This document shows, one piece after another, positions 8,703 to 18,083 of a DNA stretch of 64,000 bases. The notes beneath the pieces are model-generated. The model was not told the DNA's origin, did no database searches, and saw nothing but the letters and a program-made list of their open reading frames with translations. The stretch is from Acinetobacter gandensis (GTDB lineage Bacteria > Pseudomonadota > Gammaproteobacteria > Pseudomonadales > Moraxellaceae): positions 124,001 to 188,000 of the forward strand of contig NZ_LZDS01000026.1 in assembly GCF_001678755.1 (NCBI RefSeq), read 5' to 3'. Each line of letters begins with the position of its first letter. Position 1 is the first letter of the stretch. Both the position numbers and the translations under genes were made by a program.

Positions 8703-9695
8703 ATGGAAGTTCGACAGCGTGGTTTGATGACTGCTCTTTTAACAGCAGCCCTTTTGGTAGCTCCAATTGCAGAAGCTAAGCGTGCCGGTGGCGGTAAAAG
8801 CCATGGTATGAGCCGTCAGGCAGCTCCTGCTCAGTCTTATCAACAACCTCGTCAATCTGCTCCAGCTCAACAACCTGTTGCTCCTGCAACAGCACCTGCT
8901 AAATCTGGTTCAAATGTTGGCGGTATGGTTGCTGCCGGTGTTGCTGGTGCGGCAATTGGTGCTGTAGCTGCAAACGCTCTTGCTGATGACAACAACGGTC
9001 AAGCAGCATCTGAAGCGCAAGCTCAACAACAGGAAGAAAAAGGCGGTATTCCAAGCTGGATTTGGATCTTACTTGCAGCTGCAGCAGCCTTCTTCATTTT
9101 CCGTAAGATGGGCGCAAAAAAAAAACTAGCCGCTAATTCAAACCCGTATGCGCCTAACAGCGGTGCGAATAACGCACCGTTTGGCCAGCAAAATGCTGTT
9201 CCACGTGCAGGTAACGATAGCACTAATATTTTTGGTCAATCTGTAGGTGGTTCAACTGCGTCAAATGCACCGCAAACGAATGCTCCTTTTGCTGGTGGTG
9301 CGTATACGAATTCGGGTAATCAATTACCGGATGGTACTGAACCTGCAACATTCTTACGTGTAGCTCGTCAGCGCTTTAACCACATTCAATCAATGAATAC
9401 AGCAAGTAATATTGCTGAAATTCAACGCTACTTAACTCCAGACCTTTACCAGTCGATGTATAACGACATCATGGCAAATAAAGATGAAGACGTAGCTGAG
9501 TTTTCAAACTTAAATGCTATGGTTGCAGATTCTGCGACAGAAAATGGTCAATATGTTGTTAGCGTTCGCTTTACAGGTACTGTAAGCGAAGACTTAAACA
9601 GCCTTCCACAACCTTTCGCAGAAGTTTGGCATTTTGTTAAACCTGCTGGTTCAAATGAAGACTGGAAAGTTGCAGGTATTCAGCAAGAGCAATAA
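8703..9695 (+). CDS. Tim44-like domain membrane protein
   Basis: A 330-residue protein. ATG 8703 is preferred over the TTG at 8700 because a TAGGA ribosome site stands upstream. It opens with a signal peptide (LMTALLTAALLVAPIAEAKRAGGG), then a Gln/Pro/Ala-rich linker, a glycine/alanine segment VAAGVAGAAIGAVAANALA, a membrane helix IPSWIWILLAAAAAFFIF, another low-complexity linker and a C-terminal Tim44-like fold (FLRVARQRFNHIQSMNTASN to EVWHFVKPAGSNEDWKVAGIQQ). Bacterial Tim44-like proteins are inner-membrane proteins of poorly known role, proposed to hold or scaffold other membrane proteins. It is monocistronic with its own terminator. Confidence 0.85.
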   Translation: MEVRQRGLMTALLTAALLVAPIAEAKRAGGGKSHGMSRQAAPAQSYQQPRQSAPAQQPVAPATAPAKSGSNVGGMVAAGVAGAAIGAVAANALADDNNGQAASEAQAQQQEEKGGIPSWIWILLAAAAAFFIFRKMGAKKKLAANSNPYAPNSGANNAPFGQQNAVPRAGNDSTNIFGQSVGGSTASNAPQTNAPFAGGAYTNSGNQLPDGTEPATFLRVARQRFNHIQSMNTASNIAEIQRYLTPDLYQSMYNDIMANKDEDVAEFSNLNAMVADSATENGQYVVSVRFTGTVSEDLNSLPQPFAEVWHFVKPAGSNEDWKVAGIQQEQ

Positions 9696-9720
9696 TTTTA
9701 GGTTTTAACCTATGAAGAAG

Positions 9721-9745
9721 TAGCGGCTTAGGCCGCTATTTTTTT
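9721..9745 (+). terminator. Intrinsic terminator after the Tim44-like gene
   Basis: Stem TAGCGGC/GCCGCTA followed by seven T residues. Confidence 0.88.
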
Positions 9746-9855
9746 GCCTATTTTTTAAGACAATTCCCTCTTTTCATGTTGAGTAGCTTCTTCAACATTT
9801 TCTAAAATATTGAATAAAATAAAAATATACATCCTACAAGTATTCTAATACTTAA

Positions 9856-9870
9856 TAATAATTGTTATCA
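9856..9870. promoter_or_regulatory. Fur box before the PepSY operon
   Basis: TAATAATTGTTATCA matches the 7-1-7 Fur consensus TGATAATnATTATCA at 12 of 14 defined positions. It lies 40 bases before the first gene of an iron-uptake-type operon, so iron repression through Fur is likely. Confidence 0.75.
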
Positions 9871-9909
9871 TTTAGATTAACTTTCATAAATTTCCTTGTA
9901 ATTTAGACG

Positions 9910-10260
9910 ATGATAAATAGCTCACCGCCTGAAGCTGTTGTGACGCAAGTTACAAATTCTGCACCTTCAAAAATCAAATCCGCACCCTCCCTCCTCGTCT
10001 ATCGCTTGATGATTTTCTATCGCTTTGCCTTAGCCATGATTGGTGGTTATGTATTGGCCATGCTGTCAGCAATCGTCATCGCAGATTATTTTCAAGAAGA
10101 CCGCGGCAGTGCTGCCATGAGCGCCACTCTAATCGCTTTTTTACTGTGGGCATGTGCATTTATTTGGGTATTTATGGTGAATAAAACCAGCAAAGCTACA
10201 TTAGGCATTGTTATTCCAACGCTGTGCTTGTACATCATTTATAAAATGCTAGGAAGTTAA
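9910..10260 (+). CDS. DUF3649-type small membrane protein of iron-uptake cluster
   Basis: A 116-residue protein with three hydrophobic helices (YRFALAMIGGYVLAMLSAIVI, ATLIAFLLWACAFIWVFMV, ATLGIVIPTLCLYIIYK). The YRFALAMIGGY start of the helical part and gene order fit DUF3649, whose members are found beside PepSY proteins and siderophore receptor genes. The next gene begins after one base, so the two are co-translated. A Fur box precedes it. Function is inferred only: a helper for ferric-siderophore handling at the inner membrane. Confidence 0.72.
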   Translation: MINSSPPEAVVTQVTNSAPSKIKSAPSLLVYRLMIFYRFALAMIGGYVLAMLSAIVIADYFQEDRGSAAMSATLIAFLLWACAFIWVFMVNKTSKATLGIVIPTLCLYIIYKMLGS

Positions 10261-10261
10261 T

Positions 10262-12034
10262 ATGCGCATAGATGCAAAAACTGAAGGCCCACGCCAATCA
10301 ATGTCTTGGCTACATACATGGGCGAGCCTAATTTTAGGTTGGTTGCTCTATGCAATCTTTTTGACTGGAACACTAAGTTTCTTCAAAAATGAAATTACAG
10401 TGTGGATGACACCTGAAGTTCATCAATCTGTTCCAGCAAGTTCGCAAATACAGCAAACACAGGTCGCTTTAAATTATTTACAGCAAAACCATCCAAATGC
10501 TGGCGCTTGGAATATTTTACTGCCAAACACGCGACAAAATGCCACTTTAGTTACTGTACGCGAACAGGGTGAAGACCCTCGTGCACGTCGTGGTGGTAAA
10601 CAAATTTATATCGATAGCGCGACGGGTGAAGTACTAAAACCACGTGAAACTCGAGGCGGTAGTTTCCTCTATCGTTTTCATTTCGAACTGTATGGCATGC
10701 CACGTATATGGACACGTTGGTTCGTGGGCATTGCAACCTTATTGATGCTTGTTGCAATTATTAGTGGTGTGATCACTCATAAAAAGATTTTTAAAGATTT
10801 CTTTACCTTCCGCTCAGGTAAAGGTCAACGCTCATGGCTTGATGCACATAATGCGACAGCTGTTTTCGCGCTTCCATTCCATATCATGATTACATTTAGC
10901 GGTCTTTTACTTCTGCTTTTTACCATTATGCCGTGGGGTATTGAACGGATCTACGATAACCGTGGCCAATTTTTACAAGAACAAAACCGTGCTTTAGTTG
11001 AAGAAAAAAAATCAGAACAAGCTAACAATCAAAATGAACGTTCAGAGCGTAGTGGAAGTCCTGAACGTGCTGCAAAATCAGAATCTCCTACGCAAGGTGG
11101 AATACAACAAGCCCGTGGAAATCATGCCGATCAGCAAAATCGTAGTGAAGTACGCGGCGAGCGTAAAAAACGTGATGATAAACCAGCTGTAGCTGCACCA
11201 TTGACAGATTTAGCGCCAATTGTGGTGGCAGTACAAAAGGAATGGAAAACCAATCCAATTAGCACAATCAGCATTATTGCGCCAAATACTGATCAAGCCA
11301 AAATCGAACTGCGTGCGCTTCATGGCGAAAGCGTGGCATATCGTAACGTATATGTGAGCAAACAGTTTGATGGTGTTAGCGGTAAAGACCTTACTGACGA
11401 AAGTGCCAAACTGAAAAATCCATCGGTACCCATGGGTATCTACAATGTCGTTACCACCTTACATGAAGCACGAGGTGTAGATCTTGTGCTTCGTTGGTTA
11501 TTATTTATTTCAGGCATTGTTGGTACGTTAATGGTCGCAACAGGTCTCATCTTATGGTGTGTGAAACGAGCACCACAGCAGCAAAAGCAAGGCTATAAAT
11601 CATTTGGTTACCGTACTGTAGAAGTAACTAATATTGCTGCCATTATTGGTCTTCCAATTGCCTGTGCAGCATTCTTCTATGCTAACCGTTTTATCCCTAC
11701 CAGCATGGAAATGCGTTCAAATTGGGAAATTCGTAGCTTCTTTATTGTCTGGCTAATCACGTTCATTTATCCGATGTTCCGTACACATCGTCAGGCCTGG
11801 TTAGAACTTTTAGCGGTTGCTTCGGCACTTTATGCACTGCTACCAATTGTGAACTTTATGACTGGCGGCCAGCCACTTTGGAACACCGTCGCACATGGTC
11901 AGTGGATGATTGCATCCTTTGATATCGCGATGTGGTTGTTGGCTGTTTTATTTGCCTATTCGTTCTATAAAGTCAAAAATCATAAAGGACTCCCTACTAA
12001 AAAAGCACGTGTTACACAGGAGTTGAAAGGATGA
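10262..12034 (+). CDS. PepSY-associated TM protein (iron-regulated, PiuB-like)
   Basis: A 590-residue inner-membrane protein. The first helix ASLILGWLLYAIFLTGTLSFFKNEI and the following periplasmic part, then FRFHFELYGMPR-like text and HNATAVFALPFHIMITFSG, are typical of the PepSY_TM family. These proteins are thought to be ferric-chelate reductases or siderophore-release factors in the inner membrane. A Gln/Arg/Glu-rich insert between roughly residues 240 and 305 is unusually hydrophilic and low complexity. Four more helices close the protein. It is the middle gene of a three-gene operon; its stop overlaps the start of the next gene by ATGA. Confidence 0.85.
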   Translation: MRIDAKTEGPRQSMSWLHTWASLILGWLLYAIFLTGTLSFFKNEITVWMTPEVHQSVPASSQIQQTQVALNYLQQNHPNAGAWNILLPNTRQNATLVTVREQGEDPRARRGGKQIYIDSATGEVLKPRETRGGSFLYRFHFELYGMPRIWTRWFVGIATLLMLVAIISGVITHKKIFKDFFTFRSGKGQRSWLDAHNATAVFALPFHIMITFSGLLLLLFTIMPWGIERIYDNRGQFLQEQNRALVEEKKSEQANNQNERSERSGSPERAAKSESPTQGGIQQARGNHADQQNRSEVRGERKKRDDKPAVAAPLTDLAPIVVAVQKEWKTNPISTISIIAPNTDQAKIELRALHGESVAYRNVYVSKQFDGVSGKDLTDESAKLKNPSVPMGIYNVVTTLHEARGVDLVLRWLLFISGIVGTLMVATGLILWCVKRAPQQQKQGYKSFGYRTVEVTNIAAIIGLPIACAAFFYANRFIPTSMEMRSNWEIRSFFIVWLITFIYPMFRTHRQAWLELLAVASALYALLPIVNFMTGGQPLWNTVAHGQWMIASFDIAMWLLAVLFAYSFYKVKNHKGLPTKKARVTQELKG

Positions 12035-12369
12035 TCTTCTTCTTATGCATTTGGTCTTTAAGCTGTTTAGGTTTTTTTGCACTGGCCAGCAGTATGTCAA
12101 AACATCAAAAGCAATTTTTTAGTAAAGAATTATCTTTAGGGCAAACACGCCTAGCGACTTTGGTTGGTTGGTGTTTACTCATTGTCACTTTACTCATTTG
12201 TCTTTCCCTAGGAACACCAAGTAATAACATCAGTTATTGGTTTGGCGCGTTGACGATTGCTGCATTAAGTGTTGGCTTATGTATTAGTTATTTCCCAGCA
12301 TACTTTTGGAAATATATTGGTGGTTTAGCGGTTATTGCGATTTTTAGCTACGGCATGTTGCTCGTTTAA
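12031..12369 (+). CDS. DUF3325-type small membrane protein
   Basis: A 112-residue protein with about four hydrophobic helices and almost no soluble part. It starts inside the stop of the PepSY gene (ATGA), so translation is coupled. The KHQKQFFSKELS segment followed by a helix starting RLATLVGWCLL agrees with DUF3325, which regularly completes DUF3649-PepSY clusters. No catalytic residue is evident, so it is probably a structural partner of the PepSY protein. Confidence 0.75.
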   Translation: MIFFLCIWSLSCLGFFALASSMSKHQKQFFSKELSLGQTRLATLVGWCLLIVTLLICLSLGTPSNNISYWFGALTIAALSVGLCISYFPAYFWKYIGGLAVIAIFSYGMLLV

Positions 12370-12406
12370 TTACCAATAATCGTTTTCGATACATCCTACA
12401 CGTGTG

Positions 12407-12435
12407 AAAAGCCAATCTTCGGATTGGCTTTTTTC
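12407..12435 (+). terminator. Intrinsic terminator of the PepSY operon
   Basis: Stem AAGCCAATC/GATTGGCTT with loop TTCG, then a T-run. Confidence 0.9.
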
Positions 12436-12481
12436 ATACCAACCCATTAGGCTATATCTATTCTGCTCTTTTGGATTTCAT

Positions 12482-13003
12482 ATGTCTGAACTTTCGATCT
12501 CTCCTGCTTTATATAACCGCGCAATGGCGGGCAACAAAGATGCTCAATTTGAACTTGCTGAAATTTATATGCAAAGTGAAAATGATGAGCATGTTGAGCT
12601 TGCAGAAGAATGGGCACTCAAAGCTGCACAACTCGGTCATGTTGAGGCTATGTATTGGTTGGGTGAAGGTTATGCAGTCTATGCGAAAGATATGCAAGAA
12701 GAAGATCCTGAAGAATCTAAAGCTTATTTTGAACATGCGCATCGTTGGTTAGAACAAGCAGCTAAACATAATCACCCTGCTGCGATTTTAGAATTGGCAA
12801 ACTTTTTCCGTCGTGGTGATGTAGTAGAAAAAGATGTAACAAAGTCGATTGAACTGGTGGAGCAATCTGCAAAATTAGGTGAGGTTCAAGCCATGCGTGA
12901 TTTAGCTTTTATTTATGCCAACGGCTTAGGCATTGATGCCGATGAAGATAAAGCAGATTACTGGACAGAAAAAGCCAATACCTTAGAGCAACCAGAAGCT
13001 TAA
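12482..13003 (+). CDS. Sel1/TPR-like repeat protein
   Basis: A 173-residue all-helical protein. The ATG at 12482 (MSELSISPALYNRAM) is preferred, because the longer ORF from 12404 begins inside the upstream terminator. Repeated Sel1 units can be read: GNKDAQFELAEIYMQ, GHVEAMYWLGEGYAVY, NHPAAILELANFFRRGDVVEKDV and GEVQAMRDLAFIYANGLGIDADEDKA. Such repeats are protein-interaction scaffolds. There is no signal peptide, so a cytosolic adaptor role is likely; the partner is unknown. Confidence 0.83.
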   Translation: MSELSISPALYNRAMAGNKDAQFELAEIYMQSENDEHVELAEEWALKAAQLGHVEAMYWLGEGYAVYAKDMQEEDPEESKAYFEHAHRWLEQAAKHNHPAAILELANFFRRGDVVEKDVTKSIELVEQSAKLGEVQAMRDLAFIYANGLGIDADEDKADYWTEKANTLEQPEA

Positions 13004-13013
13004 ATTTCAAAGT

Positions 13014-13043
13014 AAAAAGCCCGTCAATTGATGGGCTTTTTAT
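13014..13043. terminator. Bidirectional intrinsic terminator
   Basis: Stem AAAAGCCCGTCAA/TTGATGGGCTTTT between the convergent Sel1 and M20 peptidase genes. Confidence 0.88.
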
Positions 13044-13063
13044 TCATTTTTTTGACTACTTTT

Positions 13064-14413
13064 TTATTTCTTTAAAGCTTTATTTTTCCATGCCGTTTGC
13101 ACCTGACTTGCCACATTTGGATAATCCAAAATAAAGCGTACATGACTTTCTACACCCGTTTTTAAGGTCGCATCATCCACAATAAAAAATGGGCTATGGT
13201 TTGGCGCTGCTTTACTCATATCCTGATTGGCTGGAGTAGCTCCCAAAAATACAAATAACGATGGCATCAATTTGCCATAGTAAGCAAAATCTTCACTGGC
13301 ACTCGCATTATTATTTAAAATTTTGACATTACCATTTGCTGCCTGCTTTAAGGTCGGCACCATCACCTCAGTTAAAGTTTCATCATTCATGGTCACCGGC
13401 GCATAAGTCGCTATTTCCACCTTGGCTTTCACATCATTAGCAGCAGCAGTGTGCTCGACCACTTGTGGAATGGTCTTGAGGATATTATCACGTACCTGTT
13501 CATTATTTGAACGAATCGTGCCCAGCATTGAAACCTGTTCAGGAATAATATTACCAGCAGTACCCGCCTGAATCTGCCCAATACTGACTACACCCATGCC
13601 CTGAGTTAAATCACTACGACGACTCACCACAGTTTGTAAATTATTAATCATCTGTGCAGAAGCCACAATCGGATCACGTCCCGCCCATGGCATAGAACCA
13701 TGTACCTGCTGACCGTTGACAGTAATTTTCAAATTATCCGCACTGTTAAGAATAGCACCAGTTTTATAATGTAAATGCCCACTTGGTATACCTGCAATCA
13801 CATGCAAACCAAAAATCACTTCGGGCTGAAGGTCTTTAAACGCTCCATCACTAATCATTTTACGTGAACCAATCAAATGACCTTCACTAAAATTATCAAT
13901 ATCTGCACCGCCTTCCTCCGCTGGCTGGAACACAAAAACGACGGTTCCAGCAATCTGATCTTTATGTTGCGCCAACACCTTTGCTGCCCCTAAAAGTATT
14001 GCTGTATGCGCGTCATGACCACAGCCGTGCATAACAGGACTTTCTTTACCTTGATAGATTGCTTTGACCTTACTGGCAAAACTCAAATTGGTCTTTTCTT
14101 GCATAGGCAATGCATCCATATCAGCACGTAATGCCATGACTGGGCCGGGTTTACCACCTTTTAGAATGCCAATAACACCCGTTTTAGCAAATCCTGTTTT
14201 TACCTGAATACCATAGGCTTTTAACTCCTTTTGCACGAGCTTAGATGTGTTGACTTCCATATTGCCCAGTTCAGGATATTGATGAATATGCTGACGTAGC
14301 TGAATCGTTTTTACCTCTGCCGCTTGTGCAGCATCTTTGACCCAGTCAGCCAAAGTCATTTGACTAGTCGTCAATGCCAATGTCACGGCACCTAGCTGAA
14401 TAAACTTTTTCAT
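13064..14413 (-). CDS. Exported M20 family amidohydrolase/peptidase
   Basis: A 449-residue zinc hydrolase of the M20D (hippurate hydrolase/aminoacylase) type. The ATG at 14413 (MKKFIQLGAVTLALTTSQMTLADW) gives a proper signal peptide and has a GAGA ribosome site; the ORF extends to 14446 without benefit. Metal and catalytic motifs are visible: ALRADMDALP, MHGCGHDAHTAILLGAA (metal cysteine and histidines), FQPAEEGG (catalytic Glu and metal Glu) and NHSPFF near the end. It probably removes N-acyl groups from amino acids or splits small peptides in the periplasm. Substrate is not predictable. Confidence 0.88.
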   Translation of the reverse strand: MKKFIQLGAVTLALTTSQMTLADWVKDAAQAAEVKTIQLRQHIHQYPELGNMEVNTSKLVQKELKAYGIQVKTGFAKTGVIGILKGGKPGPVMALRADMDALPMQEKTNLSFASKVKAIYQGKESPVMHGCGHDAHTAILLGAAKVLAQHKDQIAGTVVFVFQPAEEGGADIDNFSEGHLIGSRKMISDGAFKDLQPEVIFGLHVIAGIPSGHLHYKTGAILNSADNLKITVNGQQVHGSMPWAGRDPIVASAQMINNLQTVVSRRSDLTQGMGVVSIGQIQAGTAGNIIPEQVSMLGTIRSNNEQVRDNILKTIPQVVEHTAAANDVKAKVEIATYAPVTMNDETLTEVMVPTLKQAANGNVKILNNNASASEDFAYYGKLMPSLFVFLGATPANQDMSKAAPNHSPFFIVDDATLKTGVESHVRFILDYPNVASQVQTAWKNKALKK

Positions 14414-14599
14414 CGTTTCTCTCATCTTTATCCTATGGATAATCAAGCATAAGCAAATTTGAATATTTTTTGGGCACTTTATAGGTATCAGAGCTATACA
14501 TTAAAGGTATAGTAAAATTATTTCTCACTGTGCAAATATTCAACCAAAGTCCTCGCTCTCTCTTTCCCACTCCTAACTTTCCAAGTACAATACTTCGCT

Positions 14600-14701
14600 A
14601 GTCGAGGGATGCTGCGACTTTTTCACAGACACATAAATGTGAAATCGCTAGGCTCGACGATTCGGTTCAAAGCTCTTTTGAATCAACAACGGCATCCGCG
14701 A
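14600..14701 (+). ncRNA. SAH riboswitch upstream of ahcY
   Basis: The leader contains the conserved elements of the S-adenosylhomocysteine riboswitch in order. GTCGAG (14601-14606) pairs with CTCGAC (14653-14658) to form P1. GGATGC (14607-14612), followed by the conserved TGCGAC core, pairs with GCATCC (14692-14697) as the pseudoknot stem. GCTAGGCTCG and CAACGGC are the expected conserved strings. Known members switch on ahcY when SAH builds up, and this one sits about 37 bases before ahcY. Another hairpin, GTGAAATC and the TTCACAGAC side, fills the P2 region. Confidence 0.9.
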
Positions 14702-14737
14702 ACTGAATGATCAATTGTTTTTATTAAGGAGATCGTG

Positions 14738-16120
14738 ATGAACGCGGTTAATGCTTCATTTACAGATTACAAAGTTGCCGATATTTCACTTGCTGACTAC
14801 GGCCGTAAAGAAATCAAACTTGCAGAAGCTGAAATGCCAGCTCTAATTGGCTTGCGTAAGCGTTATGCTGCCGCTAAACCACTTGCTGGCGCTAAAATTT
14901 TGGGTTGTATCCACATGACAATCCAAACTGCGGTTTTAATTGAAACTTTAGTTGAATTAGGCGCTGAAGTTCGTTGGACATCTTGTAACATCTTCTCTAC
15001 TCAAGACCATGCCGCTGCTGCTATTGCTGCTGCGGGTATTCCTGTATTTGCTTGGAAAGGCGAAACTGAAGAAGAATACATGTGGTGTCTTGAACAGCAA
15101 ATTAATGTGAATGGTACGCCTTGGGATGCCAACATGATTCTGGACGATGGCGGTGACTTAACTGCACTTGTTCACGAAAAATACCCTGAAGTGATTGCTA
15201 AAATTCACGGTATTACTGAAGAAACAACGACAGGTGTTCAACGTCTTTACGAAATGCACCGTGACGGTACATTAAAAGTTCCTGCGATCAACGTAAATGA
15301 TTCAGTAACTAAATCTAAAAACGACAACAAATACGGTTGCCGTCACTCACTAAACGATGCAATCAAACGTGGTACAGATATGCTTTTATCTGGCCGTCGT
15401 GCGCTTGTTATTGGTTATGGTGACGTTGGTAAAGGTTCAGCTCAATCACTTCGTCAAGAAGGCATGATTGTACGTGTAACTGAAGTTGATCCAATCTGCG
15501 CAATGCAAGCATGCATGGACGGTTATGAAGTTGTTGCTCCATACAAAAACGGCGTACAAACGGGCAAGAAAGAAGACATCAACCTTGATCTTCTTCAAAA
15601 CACTGACTTGATCGTAACAACAACTGGTAACTACCACGTATGTGACGCAGCAATGCTTGATTCATTAAAAGCGGGTGCTGTGGTTTGTAACATCGGTCAC
15701 TTTGACACTGAAATTGATACTAACTACTTACGTGGTTACAAGTGGGTTGAAGTTAAGCCTCAAGTTCACCAAGTTTATCGTTCTGAAAATGAAAACGATT
15801 ACCTCATCCTTCTTTCAGAAGGTCGTTTAGTAAACCTTGGTAATGCAACTGGCCACCCATCACGTATTATGGATGGTTCTTTTGCTAACCAAGTATTGGG
15901 GCAAATGCACTTGTTCGCTGAGAAATTTGCTGATCTTCCTGAAGATCAAAAACAAGCGGCAATTCGCGTAGAACTTATTCCTAAAAAATTAGATGAAGAA
16001 GTTGCTGCTGCAATGGTTGCTGGTTTTGGCGGTGTATTGACAACGTTAACTCAAGAACAAGCTGATTACCTTGGTGTTCAAGTTGAAGGTCCTTTCAAAG
16101 CTGAGGCTTATAAATATTAA
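14738..16120 (+). CDS. ahcY: Adenosylhomocysteinase
   Basis: Cytosolic NAD-dependent hydrolase that splits S-adenosylhomocysteine into adenosine and homocysteine. It relieves product inhibition of methyltransferases and feeds the methionine cycle. The 460-residue form starts at ATG 14738, seven bases after an AGGAG site; a GTG three bases earlier is too close to that site. Motifs include [15 protein letters not shown], the NAD-binding [22 protein letters not shown] and the C-terminal [11 protein letters not shown] that reaches the partner subunit. metF follows, linking SAH removal to homocysteine methylation. Confidence 0.98.
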   Translation: MNAVNASFTDYKVADISLADYGRKEIKLAEAEMPALIGLRKRYAAAKPLAGAKILGCIHMTIQTAVLIETLVELGAEVRWTSCNIFSTQDHAAAAIAAAGIPVFAWKGETEEEYMWCLEQQINVNGTPWDANMILDDGGDLTALVHEKYPEVIAKIHGITEETTTGVQRLYEMHRDGTLKVPAINVNDSVTKSKNDNKYGCRHSLNDAIKRGTDMLLSGRRALVIGYGDVGKGSAQSLRQEGMIVRVTEVDPICAMQACMDGYEVVAPYKNGVQTGKKEDINLDLLQNTDLIVTTTGNYHVCDAAMLDSLKAGAVVCNIGHFDTEIDTNYLRGYKWVEVKPQVHQVYRSENENDYLILLSEGRLVNLGNATGHPSRIMDGSFANQVLGQMHLFAEKFADLPEDQKQAAIRVELIPKKLDEEVAAAMVAGFGGVLTTLTQEQADYLGVQVEGPFKAEAYKY

Positions 16121-16124
16121 TTAG

Positions 16125-16276
16125 CCCTCACCCCACCCCTCTCCCAGAGGGAGAGGGTGACCGCAGAACATCTTCATTTATGAATTCACTTTCATCTTTT
16201 GAAGAAAGTTAGCTTGCTCCCCTGCATCATTCCGCAATGAATTCTCCTCTCCCTCTGGGAGAGGTCAGGGAGAGGG
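16125..16276. repeat. REP/MITE-like element with inverted ends
   Basis: Two roughly 33-base GC-rich ends (16125-16157 and 16244-16276) are imperfect inverted copies. Each contains an internal palindrome CTCTCCC-AGA-GGGAGAG. They frame an 86-base AT-richer core. The whole fills the ahcY-metF gap. It resembles the dispersed palindromic repeats found in many proteobacteria; whether a transposase mobilises it is unknown. It could also fold into a large RNA hairpin that separates ahcY and metF expression. Confidence 0.75.
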
Positions 16277-16309
16277 TAAAAAATTAAATATTTATAACAA
16301 GGATTTGAA

Positions 16310-17146
16310 ATGAGCAAAAATATACCCATTTCCTTTGAGTTCTTTCCAACCAAAACTGATGCTGGTGCGGAAAAACTTAAAGCTGTACACCAAGAACTTC
16401 AGCTACTTAATCCTGAATTTTTCTCTGTAACTTACGGTGCAGGCGGTTCTACCCGTGAACGTACTTTGTCTACATTGAATGATTTCAACGGTAAAGGCAC
16501 ACCAGTTGCGCCTCACCTCTCTTGTATTGGTGACAGCAAAGCACGTATTGCAGAATTGCTAGATTTATATAAATCACAAGGCATTGACCGTATTGTAGCA
16601 CTTCGCGGTGACTTACCTTCAGGCCAAGTTGGCTTAGGTGAATTGCCATACGCAACCGACCTTGTGCGTTTCATCCGTGAACATTCAGGTGATCACTTCA
16701 AAATTGAAGTTGCTGCTTACCCAGAAATGCATCCGCAAGCAGATAGTTTTGATCTAGACATCAAGCGTTTCTGCGACAAAGCCAATGCAGGCGCGAATGC
16801 AGCACTTACACAGTTCTTCTTCAATCCAGATGCATACTTCTACTTTGTGGAACGCATTCAAAAAGAAGGTGTAAATATTCCTGTTGCTCCGGGCATTATG
16901 CCAATTACCAATGCAAGTAATTTAATTCGTTTTGCTGATGGTACAGGTGCAGAGATTCCACGTTGGATTCGTAAGCAGTTGGCGACTTATGGCGATGACA
17001 CTGAATCGATCAAAGCCTTTGGTCATGAAGTGATTGTGAAACTTTGCGAACGCCTGATTGCCGGTGGCGCACCAAGCTTGCACTTCTACACCATGAATAC
17101 AACTAATCCAACACGTCAACTTGTTCTAGACCTCGGTTTAGCATAA
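16310..17146 (+). CDS. metF: Methylenetetrahydrofolate reductase
   Basis: FAD enzyme that reduces 5,10-methylene-THF to 5-methyl-THF, the methyl donor for methionine synthesis. Its 278 residues fit the short bacterial TIM-barrel form. ISFEFFPTKTDAG, VTYGAGGSTRERT, ALRGDLPSG and FFNPDAYFYFVER are characteristic, and the C-terminal half has PGIMPITN. An AAGG ribosome site precedes ATG 16310. It follows ahcY across the palindromic element, consistent with shared methyl-cycle function. Confidence 0.96.
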   Translation: MSKNIPISFEFFPTKTDAGAEKLKAVHQELQLLNPEFFSVTYGAGGSTRERTLSTLNDFNGKGTPVAPHLSCIGDSKARIAELLDLYKSQGIDRIVALRGDLPSGQVGLGELPYATDLVRFIREHSGDHFKIEVAAYPEMHPQADSFDLDIKRFCDKANAGANAALTQFFFNPDAYFYFVERIQKEGVNIPVAPGIMPITNASNLIRFADGTGAEIPRWIRKQLATYGDDTESIKAFGHEVIVKLCERLIAGGAPSLHFYTMNTTNPTRQLVLDLGLA

Positions 17147-17180
17147 GTCATAGATTTCACCCATTTACGAGTAATGCAGT

Positions 17181-17894
17181 ATGCCCCGTTTTTTTATTGA
17201 AGCTGATTTAGCCGAAAATACTTCTGTTGAATTAACTGAAACAGTGTTTCATCACTGGGTAAAAGTATTACGTGCGCAAGTGGGTGAACAAGCCATCTTG
17301 TTTAATGGACAAGGTGGTGAATACCAAGCAGAACTCATTGAAGTCGCTAAAAAATCTGCTGTTGTGCAGATTTCCGACTTTAACCCAAATAATCGTACGT
17401 CTGCAATTCGTACATTACTAGGCCAAGTCATGAGTAAGGGGGATCGTATGGATTATGCGATTCAAAAAGCTGTTGAACTCGGTGTTTCCAATATCCAGCT
17501 TTTGACTTCTGAGCGCTGTGAAATGCGTCTCAAATATGACCGCGATCAAAAAAAATTAGATCACTGGCAAGGTATTGCCGTGGCGGCCTGTGAACAATGT
17601 GGTTTAAACATCGTACCGCAAATTTTACCACCAATGAGTCTAGAAAAATGGCTGGAAACTGAATTACCAGAAACTCGACTAGTACTGGCACCAAACAAAG
17701 ATGAAGCTGATGTACTCACTAAGGCGACACATGATATAGCTTTACTAATCGGGCCTGAAGGCGGCTTAAGTGAAGCAGAAATAGCAGCTTCAAATCAAAA
17801 AGGATTTGTGAATTGGTGCATTGGTCAGCGTGTTTTACGTACCGAAACTGCACCTGTTGTTGCATTATCAATTCTAAATTATAAGTTGGTTTAA
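17181..17894 (+). CDS. rsmE: 16S rRNA m3U1498 methyltransferase RsmE
   Basis: SPOUT-class methyltransferase that uses SAM to methylate N3 of U1498 in 16S rRNA. The 237-residue length is typical. The N-terminal PUA-like part has HHWVKVLRAQVGEQ and FNGQGGEY. The SPOUT domain shows DYAIQKAVELGVSNIQLLTSERCE, the SAM loop IGPEGGLSEAEI and RVLRTETAPVVALSILNY. It lies 34 bases after metF on the same strand, so it may be read from the metF transcript. SAM use links it loosely to the upstream methyl-cycle genes. Confidence 0.95.
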   Translation: MPRFFIEADLAENTSVELTETVFHHWVKVLRAQVGEQAILFNGQGGEYQAELIEVAKKSAVVQISDFNPNNRTSAIRTLLGQVMSKGDRMDYAIQKAVELGVSNIQLLTSERCEMRLKYDRDQKKLDHWQGIAVAACEQCGLNIVPQILPPMSLEKWLETELPETRLVLAPNKDEADVLTKATHDIALLIGPEGGLSEAEIAASNQKGFVNWCIGQRVLRTETAPVVALSILNYKLV

Positions 17895-18083
17895 TTTTTT
17901 TTAACTGAAGAGTTCATCAGATAGTTAATATTTAGTTCTGCAGTGCATTGCATTTTTTTTGTAACGCAATTAACCTAGATTTAATAAAAATGAATCAACA
18001 GTTACCTGAATAAACAAATAGTTGCTGGAATACTACAAATACAATGATGGTTTTGATGTACTTGGGGCAAGGTGCTTATATTC

